From: Diplonema papillatum
Lineage: Eukaryota > Euglenozoa > Diplonemea > Diplonemida > Diplonemidae
NCBI GenBank assembly: GCA_030068145.1
Contig: JAPJBO010000120.1
Coordinates: 1 to 64,000 of the forward strand
Direction of reading: 5' to 3'
Length of the DNA: 64,000 bases
Within the stretch, counting starts at the first letter, position 1, and every line of letters starts with the position of its first letter. Positions 20,801 through 33,265 of this stretch are shown here, in pieces. The position numbers were made by a program, and so were the translations under genes. A model generated the notes under the pieces. The model had not been told where the DNA came from. It saw only the letters and a list, made by a program, of their open reading frames with translations, and made no database searches.

Positions 20801-23800
20801 ATTTCAACATCGAGAAACATGCAGTGAAAAGGGTCAGCTGAGGTGATGTGGCTGACTTCATCTGTTGCAAGTGCACCATGTGACACAACATCATAGGAAA
20901 CACCCTTGCGTTCCCTGCGGAAGAGCTTTTTAATGGATCTTCTTTCTGCTGCTTGTCGGCTATCCTGTGTCAGCACCGAGAACGTCATGTTTAGGCCAGT
21001 GAGGTTTTCGAGGGTAAAGACAGGTAACAGCATCACGGCAGTATCAATACCCGCATCGGTGGACACTTCGACAAAACAAGTAAATTCCGGAGGAAACGAC
21101 GCCTTCTCCTGGTCTTCGTACTCTTCGTGAAGGATTGGGCGGGAAGTTAAGACAAAAACCTCGCTATTCAACCTGTAGAGCGAACCATAGGACAGGCCTA
21201 AGCGTGCGGTTGTGTAGTCATATCCGTCACTGAGAAGTGGTGTCACTGCCAGGTACGACTCTTGCAAAGCAACATGGGGAATACAAACTGTTTCTCCTGA
21301 TACTGCCATCATAGACTTTGCACACAACCCAGTGATTTGCAATGTAACTGGTGTTGTATTTGTTACTGTGACGCTAGATCGAAATGTAACCTTTTTGCGA
21401 CCGAGCTCCGTCAGTTTGACAGTACAAAAGAGCTTTATTAGGCGGCCAGCGTGGGGAATTTCCAGACTTGCCGTCCCAACTCTGCCGATATCAACGAGCC
21501 TTGCATCGTGTTTGCCTTCGATTGAGACAGAGATTGTATGTTGCACTTCACGTCCATATTTTCTTCCGAAGTTGAAGTCTAGGGTCTCCAGGTTCTTCAC
21601 ATCCAGCGAGTCTGCTTCGCCCTCGTACCAGAAGCTGAGATTGTAACCTGTCTGGTTTATCACTTCATACAGTCGAAATTCTGTTGACTGCAGACCTGAT
21701 GGAGCCAGATCGACACTCCTTGCGTCGTATCCGTTGTCGTAATCCGGGCGTAACGATGTTTGCGGTTGAAAAGACGCTCCAAATTTCCGACCTTCGGACA
21801 CAGTTTTTATGAGCTGTGGTGTGACCAAAGCGCTGACGGTGCTGATGTTGATGCCAACATCTTTCTTGTACGGTCCATTGGCGAAGAATCGCCCATTGCA
21901 GTTTATTGGCTTCAGAATAACAGACTCCCATTCACAGTTCTCGAGATTGTAGTAGTCCAGACAAAGTGTTGCGTTTGCAAGGTTAATAAGTTGCAGGTCA
22001 ACAGAACTTTGAGCTTTCAGGTCTATCTCAAGGAGCTGCAAGAAGAACAGAGGTATATCAAAACCTCCACTATCCTCAACCAGCAGCACATCCAACACAC
22101 CGAGAGTCGCCTCGCCCGTGTAAGTTTTCGACTGATGACTTGCAACAGGAGGCGTGTTGGCGAGCTGGTGCGACTGCACAATAGCATCAATAATAATCTC
22201 CTCATCATCGCGGCCAATTTTCAGCTTGGCCTGATTACTTATGTGTGCAATAGAGTTTTGGAGAGAGGTCATTGCGCGACTCATCAAGGCTGCGTCCGCG
22301 GATGACAACCGGAAGTGAAAGTCACTCGCAACCAGTAAGAAGTGGCTATCTTGGAGTGTTAGTTTAATACACTCCACTGATTCAAGCAATGATGTGGCGT
22401 GCACGATGTTCGACAAGCGCGGGCGAATGGTGAAATCTTTGAGTGACAACGAAGCTTCCTCCTTTACGGTTTCTTTTCCCTTAGCAATCCATTTTGCGAA
22501 ACCTTCCCCTCGGGAGGTGAGCACGATACCATGCTCAGGATCTTCCTGAACCCCTGGAAGGACGACTGTGAGGAATACCTGGGCAGAAATCGTCACTGTC
22601 TCCGGCACTGCATCCTTTTTCTCCTTTTGAGACCACGCAGTGATAGGGGGTACACCGTGGTCGATGTCGGTCCTGTCCGCTGGTGCATGTACGTAAGCAC
22701 CATCGTCTGCTTGAACGAAGTATTTGAGCGGCTTGTTGTACAAGTACAGCTTAGTTGCGACAATTTCGAGTGTGACACCAGCATCAATTCGGATAAGTGG
22801 CTTGTCGCCGACGAGATGAAGTTCGTGATTGTGTCCATTGATGCGGATCAAGTTGTTATTTCTACCTGAAATGTGCAGCATCTTGTCACGGTTCAACACA
22901 AGGTCACCCGTCAAGTCGAGGTCTGTGTCAATGTCAATCACATCAGGTGCAGCAAATGTATCTGGCATCGTCGCTGCAGCGTAAGGCAGGTAGACAAAAT
23001 TCATTACACCAAAGAAGTACTCAGGAACAATGACAATAGAGACGGCCCCAAAATCGAGGTCGATGCTCTGGTCACCGTGCTGTCCAACAGCCTGTTTATA
23101 GCTGAATGCTGAACGCTCGAAGAGCAGCAGTGGACCCGTCGGTGAATCGATTCCAAAACGATGAAGAGACACGTTGAAACTAGTCTTCCCTGTTGTCCGG
23201 CGGGAGAACCGACCTGTCATGTCGGCGAAACTGATCGTGCTCCGTACATGTGGCTCTGCAATTGGCGGCAGGCGCAAGTCATCTGCTTCTGTGCCGCCTG
23301 AAAGAATTGACAGTGACAACAACGGCAGGTGAAGGTCAAAGGAAAGGGTCTCCCGGTCACCGTGAGAACCTTCACCTTCGACAGCATCTGCCCTTGCCAA
23401 TGCAAGGAGCGTTGCAGCGTCAGCTGATTGAACAGCCTGTGGTGCGCGTTGTCGGTATGCGTCTCTTTCTTCGATCCTTGCCTTCCTAGCTGTTTTCAGT
23501 GTCTGGCTGTATTCATTGGCCGCTGCTGCAATAGTTCTCACATCGGAGAAAGTCAGGAAGGCTTCCATTGCGCTTCCGGTTATTGACAGTGCACGTAGCT
23601 CTGTAGGTTGCTTGGGCTCTGTCCGACGGAAGACGATATCAACCTTCGTTGGTTTAACAACAAAAGTATCGCAGTGGATGTTTTGCACTGCATACCCGAC
23701 TAAAGAAGCTGTCACCGTCTCCGACTTCTCGTCTTTGCTTGTGAATAATTTCATTTCACCGAAGTCAAACAAAAACCCCCTTCGCGAGCTGCTTGAACAT

Positions 23801-26800
23801 AAAACTTCCAATTTTGGACTACTCCAGGCCAAGTCAAACTCTGGCAAAAGCAGTGTGTCGACTTTTGTATCTGATTTCGAGTCGGGTGAATCAGCTTTTT
23901 GTGAATGTTGGGATGACGTCTGTTGTACTAACTTGAGGCGAAGCTCTGCGCTCGGTGCATTCACGTTCATCAGGAGCTTGAGGGACAACCCCGTGCACCA
24001 CTCGTACAATGCTGAAAAACTCATCACAGACACAACAACCTTAAGTGTCCCAACACGACCGACAGCTTTTTCCCATCCTGCGTCGTCTGCGCCCCTGCTC
24101 ACTTTGATTTCAAAGGCTGCTGAATCTCCACTCATCGTAATCATATCCTTGCCATTCCAATCTGTCATGTGCAATCCTGGGACGGTGGCCTCGATATTGC
24201 AAGCTCCTCCTGGACACTGAAGCACCTGACTATCAAAGTTCATGAGGAGGGTGCACGCGTTTGGTACTGCTACTTCGAGGCCGCTGACTTTTACAGTGTG
24301 CACAATCACATAATCAGGGGGGGATGTTGCAGGCCAAGGTTCACCAGCAGCTGGCCATCCTTCTTCAGGCTCAACCCAACCGAGTAGAGCAAAGCCTCCT
24401 GATCGTTGTGCTTTGGAAGATATCAGAGAATCAGCAACAGACAGCAGTACAATGTGATCCAGTGTAACATGTAGTTTTCCGTTTATGTTCAGTGTGTTGC
24501 ATTGCATTTTCTTCTGTTCAACACATCCAGCCTCGGGAGTTGTCCACACCATTGCACACTGGAGCAGAGGACCTCTATCTTCGTCGGAGTCAGGGACCAT
24601 TGGCAGGGCCTTAACAACCGTATCGTTTACGTCCACACCGGCAACAATAGAAAACGATTCTGCGGCAATGAGAGTTTCAAAATCCGTATTTGTGAACCAC
24701 TTCAAAATCATAGTCGCGGACAATCTCATGGTGTACGAAGGAATTTGGGATTCGATCCAGCACAACGACAGGTCCTTGAACACGAACTCGTAGGTGAAGT
24801 TGTTGTACCGTTTTGGGTTGCAGAGCTTTTTGTATGGCAAGGGAGCTGGTGCGGCGGGTGCAAACTTCGGAGTCCAGGGCTCCATCAAAGATTTTGTGAG
24901 CCAGGTGAGAAAAGAGCAGTAAATTCCTTCTGAGAAGAACATCGTGCACTCGAACGGAATGGTGAACACCAGCTTTGTCTGTGGGTGCCTTTGATATGGA
25001 TCTGTCATCGAGTGGATCGATTCAAGCACCAACTCCTGCGGCTCGTGAAACAGTTTCCCACTTGGAACTTCATCACAGAACTCCTCGGGGACCTCAATAT
25101 CCATACCAGACATATGAATTGTTGTGTGGAAAAGCACATCGTCGTTGTCTGTCTTTACCAAGTCGTTTGAAATGCCAATCGTTGCAGCTGTTGCGTGCAT
25201 AACACCGGCTTCACAATTTCGGTGAGATGGCAACACAATATGGCAATCACTGCACTCGATGACATACTTCAACAAATCATAGTACGGTTCCGAGGGAGGT
25301 GTTGCGGGGTTGTAGCTGTTGTAAGGCGATGATACGGGACCACTGCCATCGAAAACAGAGCGCCATGTGCAGAAGGTGAGACGGTGGAGTAACCCGGTTT
25401 GCATGTACTCCAATAGTGTCCACAAGAATGTTTGGAAGTATGTTATCTCGACTCCTACAAGCGCGAGGTTTAGTTGCTGAATGAAGGAGAGTCCGTGGAA
25501 GTGGGAAGGCCGAGCCGGTTTAACATCACCCATGAGGGCTCCCCTGTTCCGGAGATTGACATACTCGAAGTCCACGCGTGATTTGCAGTCACTTCCGGTA
25601 GAATCCAGAAAACGCGAATACTTGCACTGCTTTGAGATGTCCTCGAGGAAGGGTTGAAGGAGGTGCCCGTCGAGCACTAACCCATACGGCGTGTCAAAAA
25701 ATTGGAAAGAACAGTCTTCGCCACGAATACGGAAAACAGGTTCTGCCTCTGGTGAATAGCATGTCACTTCTACATCTCCGTCAACCTCGCAAACAATGTT
25801 CGCACCCTGGCGTTGCTCGAAAGGTTTCGGCATTTGCGGTGGCATCACTACATCACTTTGGGCTTCCCTCCGAGCTGTGAAAACTTCGGTGTTGCTGGCC
25901 ATGCGCCAAGAAATGCACAACAGGTCCCACGCCATTTCGACAGCCTCAATCAAATTGGTGTTTATGTTCAGTGATATGCCCCGAGCCCAGAAACCAATTC
26001 GAGTGGATGCTTTCTGAGTCTGTTGTGGGTCAAAGTACCTTGAGCTCTTGGTGAAGTTGAGAAACCAGATAGAAATGCCAGGATCACCGTCTCCGCTCCA
26101 CATGACACCTACGGATTCTTTGTCGCTGACAGCTAACGAGGATGCCATTAGTTCAAACCGCGTATCGTGCCCAGTCAACCACATTCTAACAGAACTGCTA
26201 GGAAATACCGCCTCGCACTGTTTTCCGCCATCGTCTTTCTCCAGAAGCAGCTTCATGTCCCCCAACGATACATTGAGTCGCAACCATTCTTGCTGAGTGC
26301 CGCTGCTGTCTTCAATGGATGCAGGTGGTGCAATAGGAACCAATTTCTTTGCCTGAATCTGTTGCAGAGTGCGAAGCCACCGTCGATGCATCGACTCTGT
26401 GGGAAGCTGCACCCACAAAGAGTCTGATCCATTGATGTTCAGAGCCAGTGCATTTGAAGGCTCGGAAATGTCGAATTCCCCACTGGACAGATCTATCAGT
26501 GTTGCAACCTTAGATGATCTTTGAATATCATAAAGGCGAAGATGTCCTGTGTGTTGTGTGATGGATGAAAAGGAATGCAAATGGTAAAGAGAGTGTACAG
26601 CTCCCTAAGTGGGAGACCTTGAGGACTGGCCCCGCGGTGTTGTGCGCACCTCGTCTTGTTTTGAGTTTCGCTCTTTGAATGTAAGGGTGCAAAACTCGTC
26701 CTGGAGGTGAAAGGCTCAAAGGCTCGCTCAGCGAGAAGCAGACAGCATACCGGTTGTACTATCTAGCTCAGCATATTGTCTGACAGGAGAGTGATTTGAC

Positions 26801-29604
26801 AGGGTCATGTCACCTTTGGGCATCGGACCAAGTAGTGAGACGAAGGTCGAGCAAGATCCTGAGGTATCATCTTCCGAGCGTGTGACATTTATAGATCCTC
26901 GTCCTGTAACATTCGATGCGAAGTCGAGGAGGCTGGTAAACGCCTTCTCTGCTGCCAGCATGCCGCTTCTTGACAGCCGTAAAACCAGGTTGGGCAAGCG
27001 TCCCGTAACACAGACCTTCGGTGTTGCTGCGCATTTCGGAATCAGAGAGACCAACACATTGAGGTTGATGACTGCATCAACAACCAGAGGCTGGCAAACA
27101 GTGTCATAGTCGCGATCAACCATACTGCTCCATTTGCTTATCGTCGTCGTCATGATACGACCGTAGTTGCTTTTCACGAGATAGTGGTTAAAATAGTCAT
27201 CATCCACAAAAGTTTGGCGTGCCTGCCTTCCTGCAGTCTTTGCTTCATCTGTGCTCACGGAGAACGCATCGGCTGTGATCACAAGAGCGATGGAACTCAA
27301 ATCATCGCAATCAGCTGGAATGACTAAGCAGGGGGAGTCCATCATGAACGAGAGGGTTACTGAAGTCTCACGCTCAAGACTCATTTTGAGAGCAGTGACA
27401 GGGTCTTGCACCCGCATGTTGTGCTGCTGTGTGCGGGCTTCAGCAATTTCCTGTGGAGTCAGCTTCCCAGAAGCCTCCAAGTCAGAACAACTTCCATAAA
27501 CACCTACTCCCCAAAATGCGCAGACTGATTGCATCCACGTGACATCTACTACTGCATCAGCAGCACGGACATTGATATCGATGTCATACGCTGCAGCTGT
27601 GTTCAGTGTTGCCGAGGTCTTCTGAACAGTCGCAAGGAACAAGTGACTTTCCTTGTCCCCTGTCTTCTGAATCAGGGAGGGTCGGTGTGATCCCGTTGCA
27701 AGTGATGTGGTGCTCAGCTGAATATTCTTTAGAAGTGCTGCAGCCTTCCATGAGCCCGGACGGTTTTGCCATCTGACAGTCAGCTCATCGAGTTCAACTG
27801 CTGCGAAGGGGCTACTCGGTGCAACCGCCGAGGCGAGCGTCAACCCGAAAACGTTTTTGTAATCGGAAAGACGGGATTGCGCAAGGCCGTACTTTGTTAG
27901 CATCGATGCATCGAACGCGAGAAGATCAGTTGCAGAAAGACACGGCGGAAGTGGTGTTGATGGGTGCACATCTATTGCATTCAAAAGTTCGGCGGCCGAC
28001 CTCACGGTTCCCTCATTTTCGCACATCTCAATTGTACCTTTCCACACAGTGAACTGAATACGTGTCTGTATGTAACTAAGTGGGACGTCGCCACGAGCTG
28101 GCGAAGCTGCATCCTCGGTGGTGCCTTCTCCTTCTCCTTCGTCGGCAACGCCTAGCTCTTCATACAGCATCTTCTTCTGTTCTGGAGACCACTCGTCCGC
28201 ATCTAAGAGTTTCCAAACTTTTTCGGCGTTTTGTATCTCATCTGCCTCTACCGTCTCAGGGGCAGCGGCTGTCCAGCCGCTCCACCACTGATACCAGCTA
28301 CCAGATGGTGCCGTCTCTGACACGGCTTTTTCCTTGTGCTGGTTCTGCTCAACGCGAATCTGAAACTTTGCCAGGCGGCGGAAAAAGATGATGGCATCAG
28401 CAGTCAGCTGATCTTCGAGCTCTTCGAATTCGGCAGTTTCTGCTTCGGTAGGCGCTTTCAACCAAGGGAGGCCTTGCGTCTTTTTGTACAGGATGATGTA
28501 TCGTTCCTTGTGTGTCTTGCGCTTCTTCAGGCGCTCCCACGATACTTGTGTCCGCAGACGTTGCTCACGTTGGACCAGCAGGATGCAATGGAAAGCAAAT
28601 TGCCACCAGGCTGCGGGGGCATTCTTAACAGCTGCCTTCGGTCGGTATCTACGGAACTTGTCAAGTGTGGAGAAGTCGACCAAGTAGCGTGCGGTGCGGT
28701 TGATGGCATCGTACTGCCAGCGCTTCAAATTGATGTCCAACCATGAGATGCTGGTGTCAATGGCTGTTTTCGGGTGATTCAAGTCGAGGTGCACAGAAGA
28801 GGGCTGTGTGCTGATTTTCAGCTGTACGTCTAAAGGTTTTTGTGTGCATCTCTGGGACTTCAAGGTTTTTGCGACCCGCATGATGTCTCTCCAACGTTCA
28901 TCACTCACCTTCGAATCTCCAGTTAAACGTGGGGCGACAGGAAGATGGTCGATGGACAACGTGAGTCCCTTCAGGCTGCATGTCCTGAAGTTGCGCGTGC
29001 CAGAGCAGTAGTTCGACTCGGTTGGTACCCACGCTGTGTCACACGGTACCACCGACAGCTCATCCAGGTGGACGGACCACACAACTGGTCGGCGAGGATC
29101 CGTGCAGCAGTCTTCATAGCGGAGTGTGACATCGGAAATAGCTACTCTCAGTGAAGCTATTACGTGGCGGGCCAATCGTGTGCCATACCCTTCCTTCTTA
29201 TCTTCTTCGTCTTTCTTCTCATCATCTTTTTTTGAAGGCTGTCGACTCGCTTCAAATACCCGTACCTTCGTTTGCTTCAAATGTCTCTGCTTCTTCTGCT
29301 CGTGCTGTGCATTCCACTCGGTAGCCTTAATCGGTTGCACAACAAGCTGCACATCAGAAATGTCAACTTTGCAAGTCTTGCTGTAAAAATTCTTCCACGG
29401 AATCTCAATCTTCAACTTGCCGATGATGCCCCTGTCGATGATGACGGGCAAATCGAACTCATCGAGCGCCTCCGGAACCAGTTCTAAATCATGAAGAACC
29501 ACCTCTCCGCTCCACATGCTGACTTGTAGCTCGCGCTTGTCCAAGTCCTTGATGTACCTCCCCAAATAGCTGGAAAATATTGATGCCACCCATCTTTCCA
29601 ACAT
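17863..29604 (-). CDS. VPS13: VPS13 bridge-type lipid transfer protein
   Basis: Two exons, 29604-26751 and 26546-17863, joined in phase 1 (GTATGC donor, CACACAG acceptor, 204-bp intron), giving 3845 residues. It starts with a textbook chorein N-terminus (MLERWVASIFSSYLGRYIKD; GIIGKLKIEIPWKNFYSK), which feeds lipid into the long hydrophobic groove at membrane contact sites. Residues about 2157-2250 hold short hydrophobic turns (LDLTGDLVLNRDKMLHISGR, HELHLVGDKPLIRI) like a right-handed beta-helix insert. The VPS13 adaptor-binding (SHR-BD) region starts near 2579 (EVINQTGYNLSFWYEGEA). The conserved late groove (LELLQIDSININASLI) is near 3490. The DH-like and PH domains usually found at the end are not evident. 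The last ~150 residues carry repeats such as TTWEEYCQ and TTWEEFKQKTTESEF. The first ATG is inside a GTG-open reading; MLERW is chosen because the family begins there. Confidence 0.95.
26547..26750 (-). other. VPS13 intron
   Basis: The only intron of an 11.7-kb gene. Donor ACCG|GTATGC, acceptor CACACAG|GACATC. Removing it restores a continuous frame (STTG-HLRLYD); both flanking frames close within it. Confidence 0.85.
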
Positions 29605-30087
29605 GGCCGCGCGATCCCATGAAAGTCCTGGACCCGGTCTGGGAAGACCACCCCGTGTTGCCCCCTGTTGTTCGTTTTCATGCGGTGAAAGGCTTGGAAC
29701 ACAATTGCAGGGCAGGGGGCACCTGAGCATCCCAAACCGAAAGTGCGATTGTCAAGCACCAAACAGCTACGGGTCACATCCCGCCACACAATCTGTACTT
29801 CGGCGAGTGCCCTTTCACGGAGTAATGCATGTCAGCATGTCGCCGGTAGCACCAATCGAACTGTTTGGAGCAGCATCGCTGATCCGGTCCTTGCAAACAT
29901 CACGGATAACAACGCTCGGCTCCTGCATGTACTGTAAGAGGAGGACAAACTGCAGGTTCTGTGACGGGCACAGCATGGGAGTGAATGGCAGTGAGGTGCT
30001 GCAAGCTAGGTGGATACGACGATGCTTGCTCTTCGATGAAGAGGGTACGCTAGTCCTCCGTGTGCAATGGTCCCTCACGAGGGTGCG
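29605..30087. other. VPS13 upstream region
   Basis: Contains the VPS13 5' flank. Two 24-base imperfect repeats of the form GAGGACTAGCGCACCCTC lie near 30050-30095 (reverse strand). An 87-codon minus reading (30078-29815) might be a spliced continuation of the small ORF beside it, but I cannot find a convincing junction. Confidence 0.4.
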
Positions 30088-30303
30088 CTAGTCCTCATTG
30101 TACACCGGCTCTTCACGATCCACCAACTCTGCTTGGACAGCTATTCCCCGTTTTGCAACAGCCCGTTCTTGAGCTACTCGGTATACGTCTCCATCACTAT
30201 ACTGCTGCGGGGACGATAACGCTGGCACCTGTGAGGAGTGTATACTTTTTAAGGTTTGACGGGCTCTAGTGGCTTTGTGATTCAAGTGCCATTTCGAGCT
30301 CAT
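30088..30303 (-). CDS. Small hypothetical ORF (71 aa)
   Basis: ATG at 30303, begins MSSKWHLNHKATRARQTLKS, hydrophilic and basic at the start, acidic at the end. No family recognised. It sits between the three-exon unknown gene and VPS13 on the same strand and could be a true small protein, the first exon of a longer one continuing toward 29815, or 5' sequence of VPS13. Confidence 0.35.
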   Translation of the reverse strand: MSSKWHLNHKATRARQTLKSIHSSQVPALSSPQQYSDGDVYRVAQERAVAKRGIAVQAELVDREEPVYNED

Positions 30304-30450
30304 TCAAGGCACAGAGAGAACCGACATTTTGTCACATCCGGATGTCTTTCATTTTGCTAGGTGGGTAAGGGGGGCGAAGAATTTTGTTGGCTGGGTTGGG
30401 TGAAATTTTTACATGGAAGCGGCATAGCACGTTGAACGTACAGTTCGACG

Positions 30451-31911
30451 CTAAACTTCCGGTGTTTCTTTTGAACAGAACAAGCAAACCTTGAAGCCCT
30501 GGGCTTCCAGCTCTGCTCGATAGGCCAGTTGTCGCTTTTTCATTCTGTTGACGTGATCAGGTGTCCATGCGAACCTGAATGAACCGAAACGTGGCATTCG
30601 TGACCATTGCTGGGTGGTGTAGTACCAGAGGTGCTTCGGCGTTTTCGGCTCTTCTCCAGGGCTGTCGGGGTACTCGTTGGAAAACTGAGGAAACATCATC
30701 GGGGGCACAGGCAAACCCTGCTCCTTGCGCCGTTCATGCAAACGCATCTCCTGCCGGATTAGGTCGTGTCGGACCCATTCTCGCACCATCTTCCGCTGGT
30801 TGGCTACGTCGGTGTAGGGTTGGAGAGGGCTCTGCTGCAAAACCCCTTCAATTTTTTCGTCTAGCTCTTGGTCAATGTCGCGTCCGTTGGTTTTGGCATC
30901 CTCTCGCAGCTGCTCCTGCGTCCACGTGAGGATATCCCTCTGGTTCGGATGGATGAAGAGAAGTCCGTCTCCGCTCGTTTCCAACGGAATGAATCGACTC
31001 GACAAAACCTGTTTTAGCAGTAGTTGCAGATAGCTGTGAGTTGCAACGAGCCGGAAACATAATAGCACCACCAGCATTCGCTCTGGCATAGCCAGACCCC
31101 TGTTGCAATTTCAATCTTCGAACCTGTCTCTGACATGAAAAAAAGGCATACGCGATTTCCGTATCGAGCTGCTGGATTGGAAGGTGTCACGCCTGGTTTT
31201 TGAGCGTTGAAGTGCATGGCACCGTGCATGCTAACCCGGAGAGCTTTCGCAGCACGAACCCTGGCGTCGGCATAATTCGATGTTCGGAAAAGGGGCCCAT
31301 AACCGGGACCTCGAGCGGCAGATTTGTCTGGGTCCCACGTATGCATCCCAGTTGTCGAACGGAACTCGTCCTTCCATGACATGAACGGTCGTTCGTTGTT
31401 TGCTGCTGGTTTCGTAATACCTGCCAAGTGACCTCGTGTTTCTTCGTTGTAGCTCGGACCCTGCGAGGGGGGAAATTTTTCAGAGTTTGGCAGAAACAGT
31501 GCTTTTCGTGTTAACGCTGCATAAAGTCACACCCGCAAACCGCGAACTTTGTTCTCGTCTCGGGTTTTGACTAGTCCACGGCTCAGCCAGTGGGTTTATT
31601 GAATGGGACTTTCGGTGCAATTCCAACTTTTGGTTTCAATATTCTTCGTATCCTCCCTTCGTCGGTTTGAAGAAGAAAAATGTGTTGTGCACAAATGAAG
31701 CCACAAGCATTCAGCAGCTTGTGGTAGTGAGAGCTATTTTGCTCGACTACGCCGAAAATGCACCAATGTTGTAGTATTAGCCTTCATGTACGATGATGTA
31801 AAAATATGGGCATACTTGCAAAACGCCAAATCTTGCTGTTGCCGGCCTTGGCTGAACGGGGGTGCCCATGTGGGAGGCTATTGTCCCGGTGGTGAAGGTC
31901 TTCGACGCCAT
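30451..31911 (-). CDS. Conserved-looking protein of unknown function, three exons (320 aa)
   Basis: Exons 31911-31816, 31460-31152 and 31008-30451, all phase 0, giving 320 residues from MASKTFTTGTIASHMGTPVQ. Donors are both GTATGC; acceptors CTCGCAG and, with TGCTAAAACAG directly before it, CAG at 31009. The splicing is supported because each exon frame closes just past its donor and the codon phase is kept. The protein is hydrophilic, with motifs such as GPSYNEETRGHLAGITKP, SWKDEFRSTTGMHTWDPDKS and a Trp/Arg-rich C-terminal region (PRFGSFRFAWTPDHVNRMKK). There is no signal peptide or membrane segment. I do not recognise the family; a mitochondrial or cytoskeletal structural subunit is possible but unproven. 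Confidence 0.7.
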
Positions 31912-32137
31912 GATACCTCCCTATCTCTCCCACTTTGCGCCACCCCCCTTTTGTTTTGTTTTCATGTTCCACACTTCACAGGCAGTGGCGAATCCCCAAA
32001 GGTTCCAACTGCGGCAGGTAGTTCCGGTGCGTTTGTTCCTCAAGCAGTGAACGATAGTGGCAAAGAGTGTGAGCAGTGTGACAAGCACGAGAACAAAAGC
32101 AGATGTCATCAACGACAGGTGTTAGACTGGACAATTG

Positions 32138-33016
32138 TCATTTGCTGTTTTCTGCATCACATTGGACCCCCGGTACGTTGCTTGCGAAAACATCAACTAG
32201 TTGTTCTGCAGAGGGCCACACTGGCCGAGTATCGTATTGTAGGAGCAGGGCTGCCCTGTTGCATGGAAGGTTGATGTGCAAGTGGCCCCCCTTGTCGTAG
32301 TAACAGCCTTCAGAGACTTGGTATGCTCCAACTGAGGAGGTTGCTGATGGTGGTGTTTTCGGTGGTACGGGTGCGATCATCTCGGGGCCGTAATAACACT
32401 CATAACAAACCCTGGCGGAAGCATCATCGCGACTGTCTACAAGGCAGAGGCCGCAACTCAAATTTTGTGAGCACCACCCGGGCTCGGGCTCGACCTTGGA
32501 CACGATAGCCGAGTGCTCTGAACAGTACGCGCAGACAAGGCGGCCGCACGCCCTGCAGTGGTGCTTTCGAAGAAGAACGCCAAAGAAGGCTCTGCACAAG
32601 GCGCAGGAAAGCCTTTTCGTGTCTGGTTCCCAGTGACTTGGCACCCGTTCCGAGACAAGTTTGGCTGTCAAAGACGTGCGACTTGAAATGCTGAGAGTAG
32701 CTTCTTCTCCTTTGTGCATGAGCTTGAATGCTACCCGTGCCGTCGATATCTGCCAGGAGTACGTGAGCACCCGTTCTGTCGACTTCAACTCGCGTAACAA
32801 GTCCAGTGCATCACCATTGGTGTCGCAGGTTGTGTAGCGGCAACGAAGACCATCTTTCGACTGGATGTCCACAGCTTCGCGCTGGTCCGCCTTCAGTTGC
32901 AGACGAACGTGCAACCCACAGGGGAAATCGCCCTTAGGCGGGAGTGACGCTGCTATAGCTAGAAGCCGCGCTCCTTCCAACTGTTGAGGCTGCAGATTCG
33001 ACGCCTCATTTCCCAT
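32138..33016 (-). CDS. N-myristoylated FYVE-type zinc-finger protein
   Basis: Intronless, 292 residues. Begins MGNEASN, a consensus N-myristoylation site (Gly2, Ser6). Central zinc finger at about residues 132-215: HWEPDTKRLSCALCRAFFGV, then RKHHCRACGRLVCAYCSEHS, and later CGLCLVDS and CYECYYG cysteine pairs. This matches FYVE order (WxxD, RHHCRxCG) with a long insertion between the third and fourth cysteine pairs. FYVE domains bind PI3P on endosomes; RKHHCRACG keeps the basic patch. The N-terminal 110 residues are beta-rich without a name. The myristoyl group plus FYVE would favour stable endomembrane attachment. The start is the first ATG, whose second codon is Gly as myristoylation needs. 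Confidence 0.85.
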   Translation of the reverse strand: MGNEASNLQPQQLEGARLLAIAASLPPKGDFPCGLHVRLQLKADQREAVDIQSKDGLRCRYTTCDTNGDALDLLRELKSTERVLTYSWQISTARVAFKLMHKGEEATLSISSRTSLTAKLVSERVPSHWEPDTKRLSCALCRAFFGVLLRKHHCRACGRLVCAYCSEHSAIVSKVEPEPGWCSQNLSCGLCLVDSRDDASARVCYECYYGPEMIAPVPPKTPPSATSSVGAYQVSEGCYYDKGGHLHINLPCNRAALLLQYDTRPVWPSAEQLVDVFASNVPGVQCDAENSK

Positions 33017-33265
33017 GCACCCGTCCGCCCAATTATTGGCCCCTGAACCGCCCTCCCTGGACAGACAGCCTAAGCAGCCCGCATACTCGTGAAGCGGTGA
33101 TAGATGAAAGAGGACAGCTTTGCCACATTTCTTCCTTCAATGCATTTCGGCATGAAAAGACACAGTCAAAGATCTGTTTGTTTCAGTAAGAAACGAGCTT
33201 TTAGACCGTGAACTCATCTCGCGATACCGAAATCCCAGTATGTGTTGTGAAGCAGCAGATACAGG

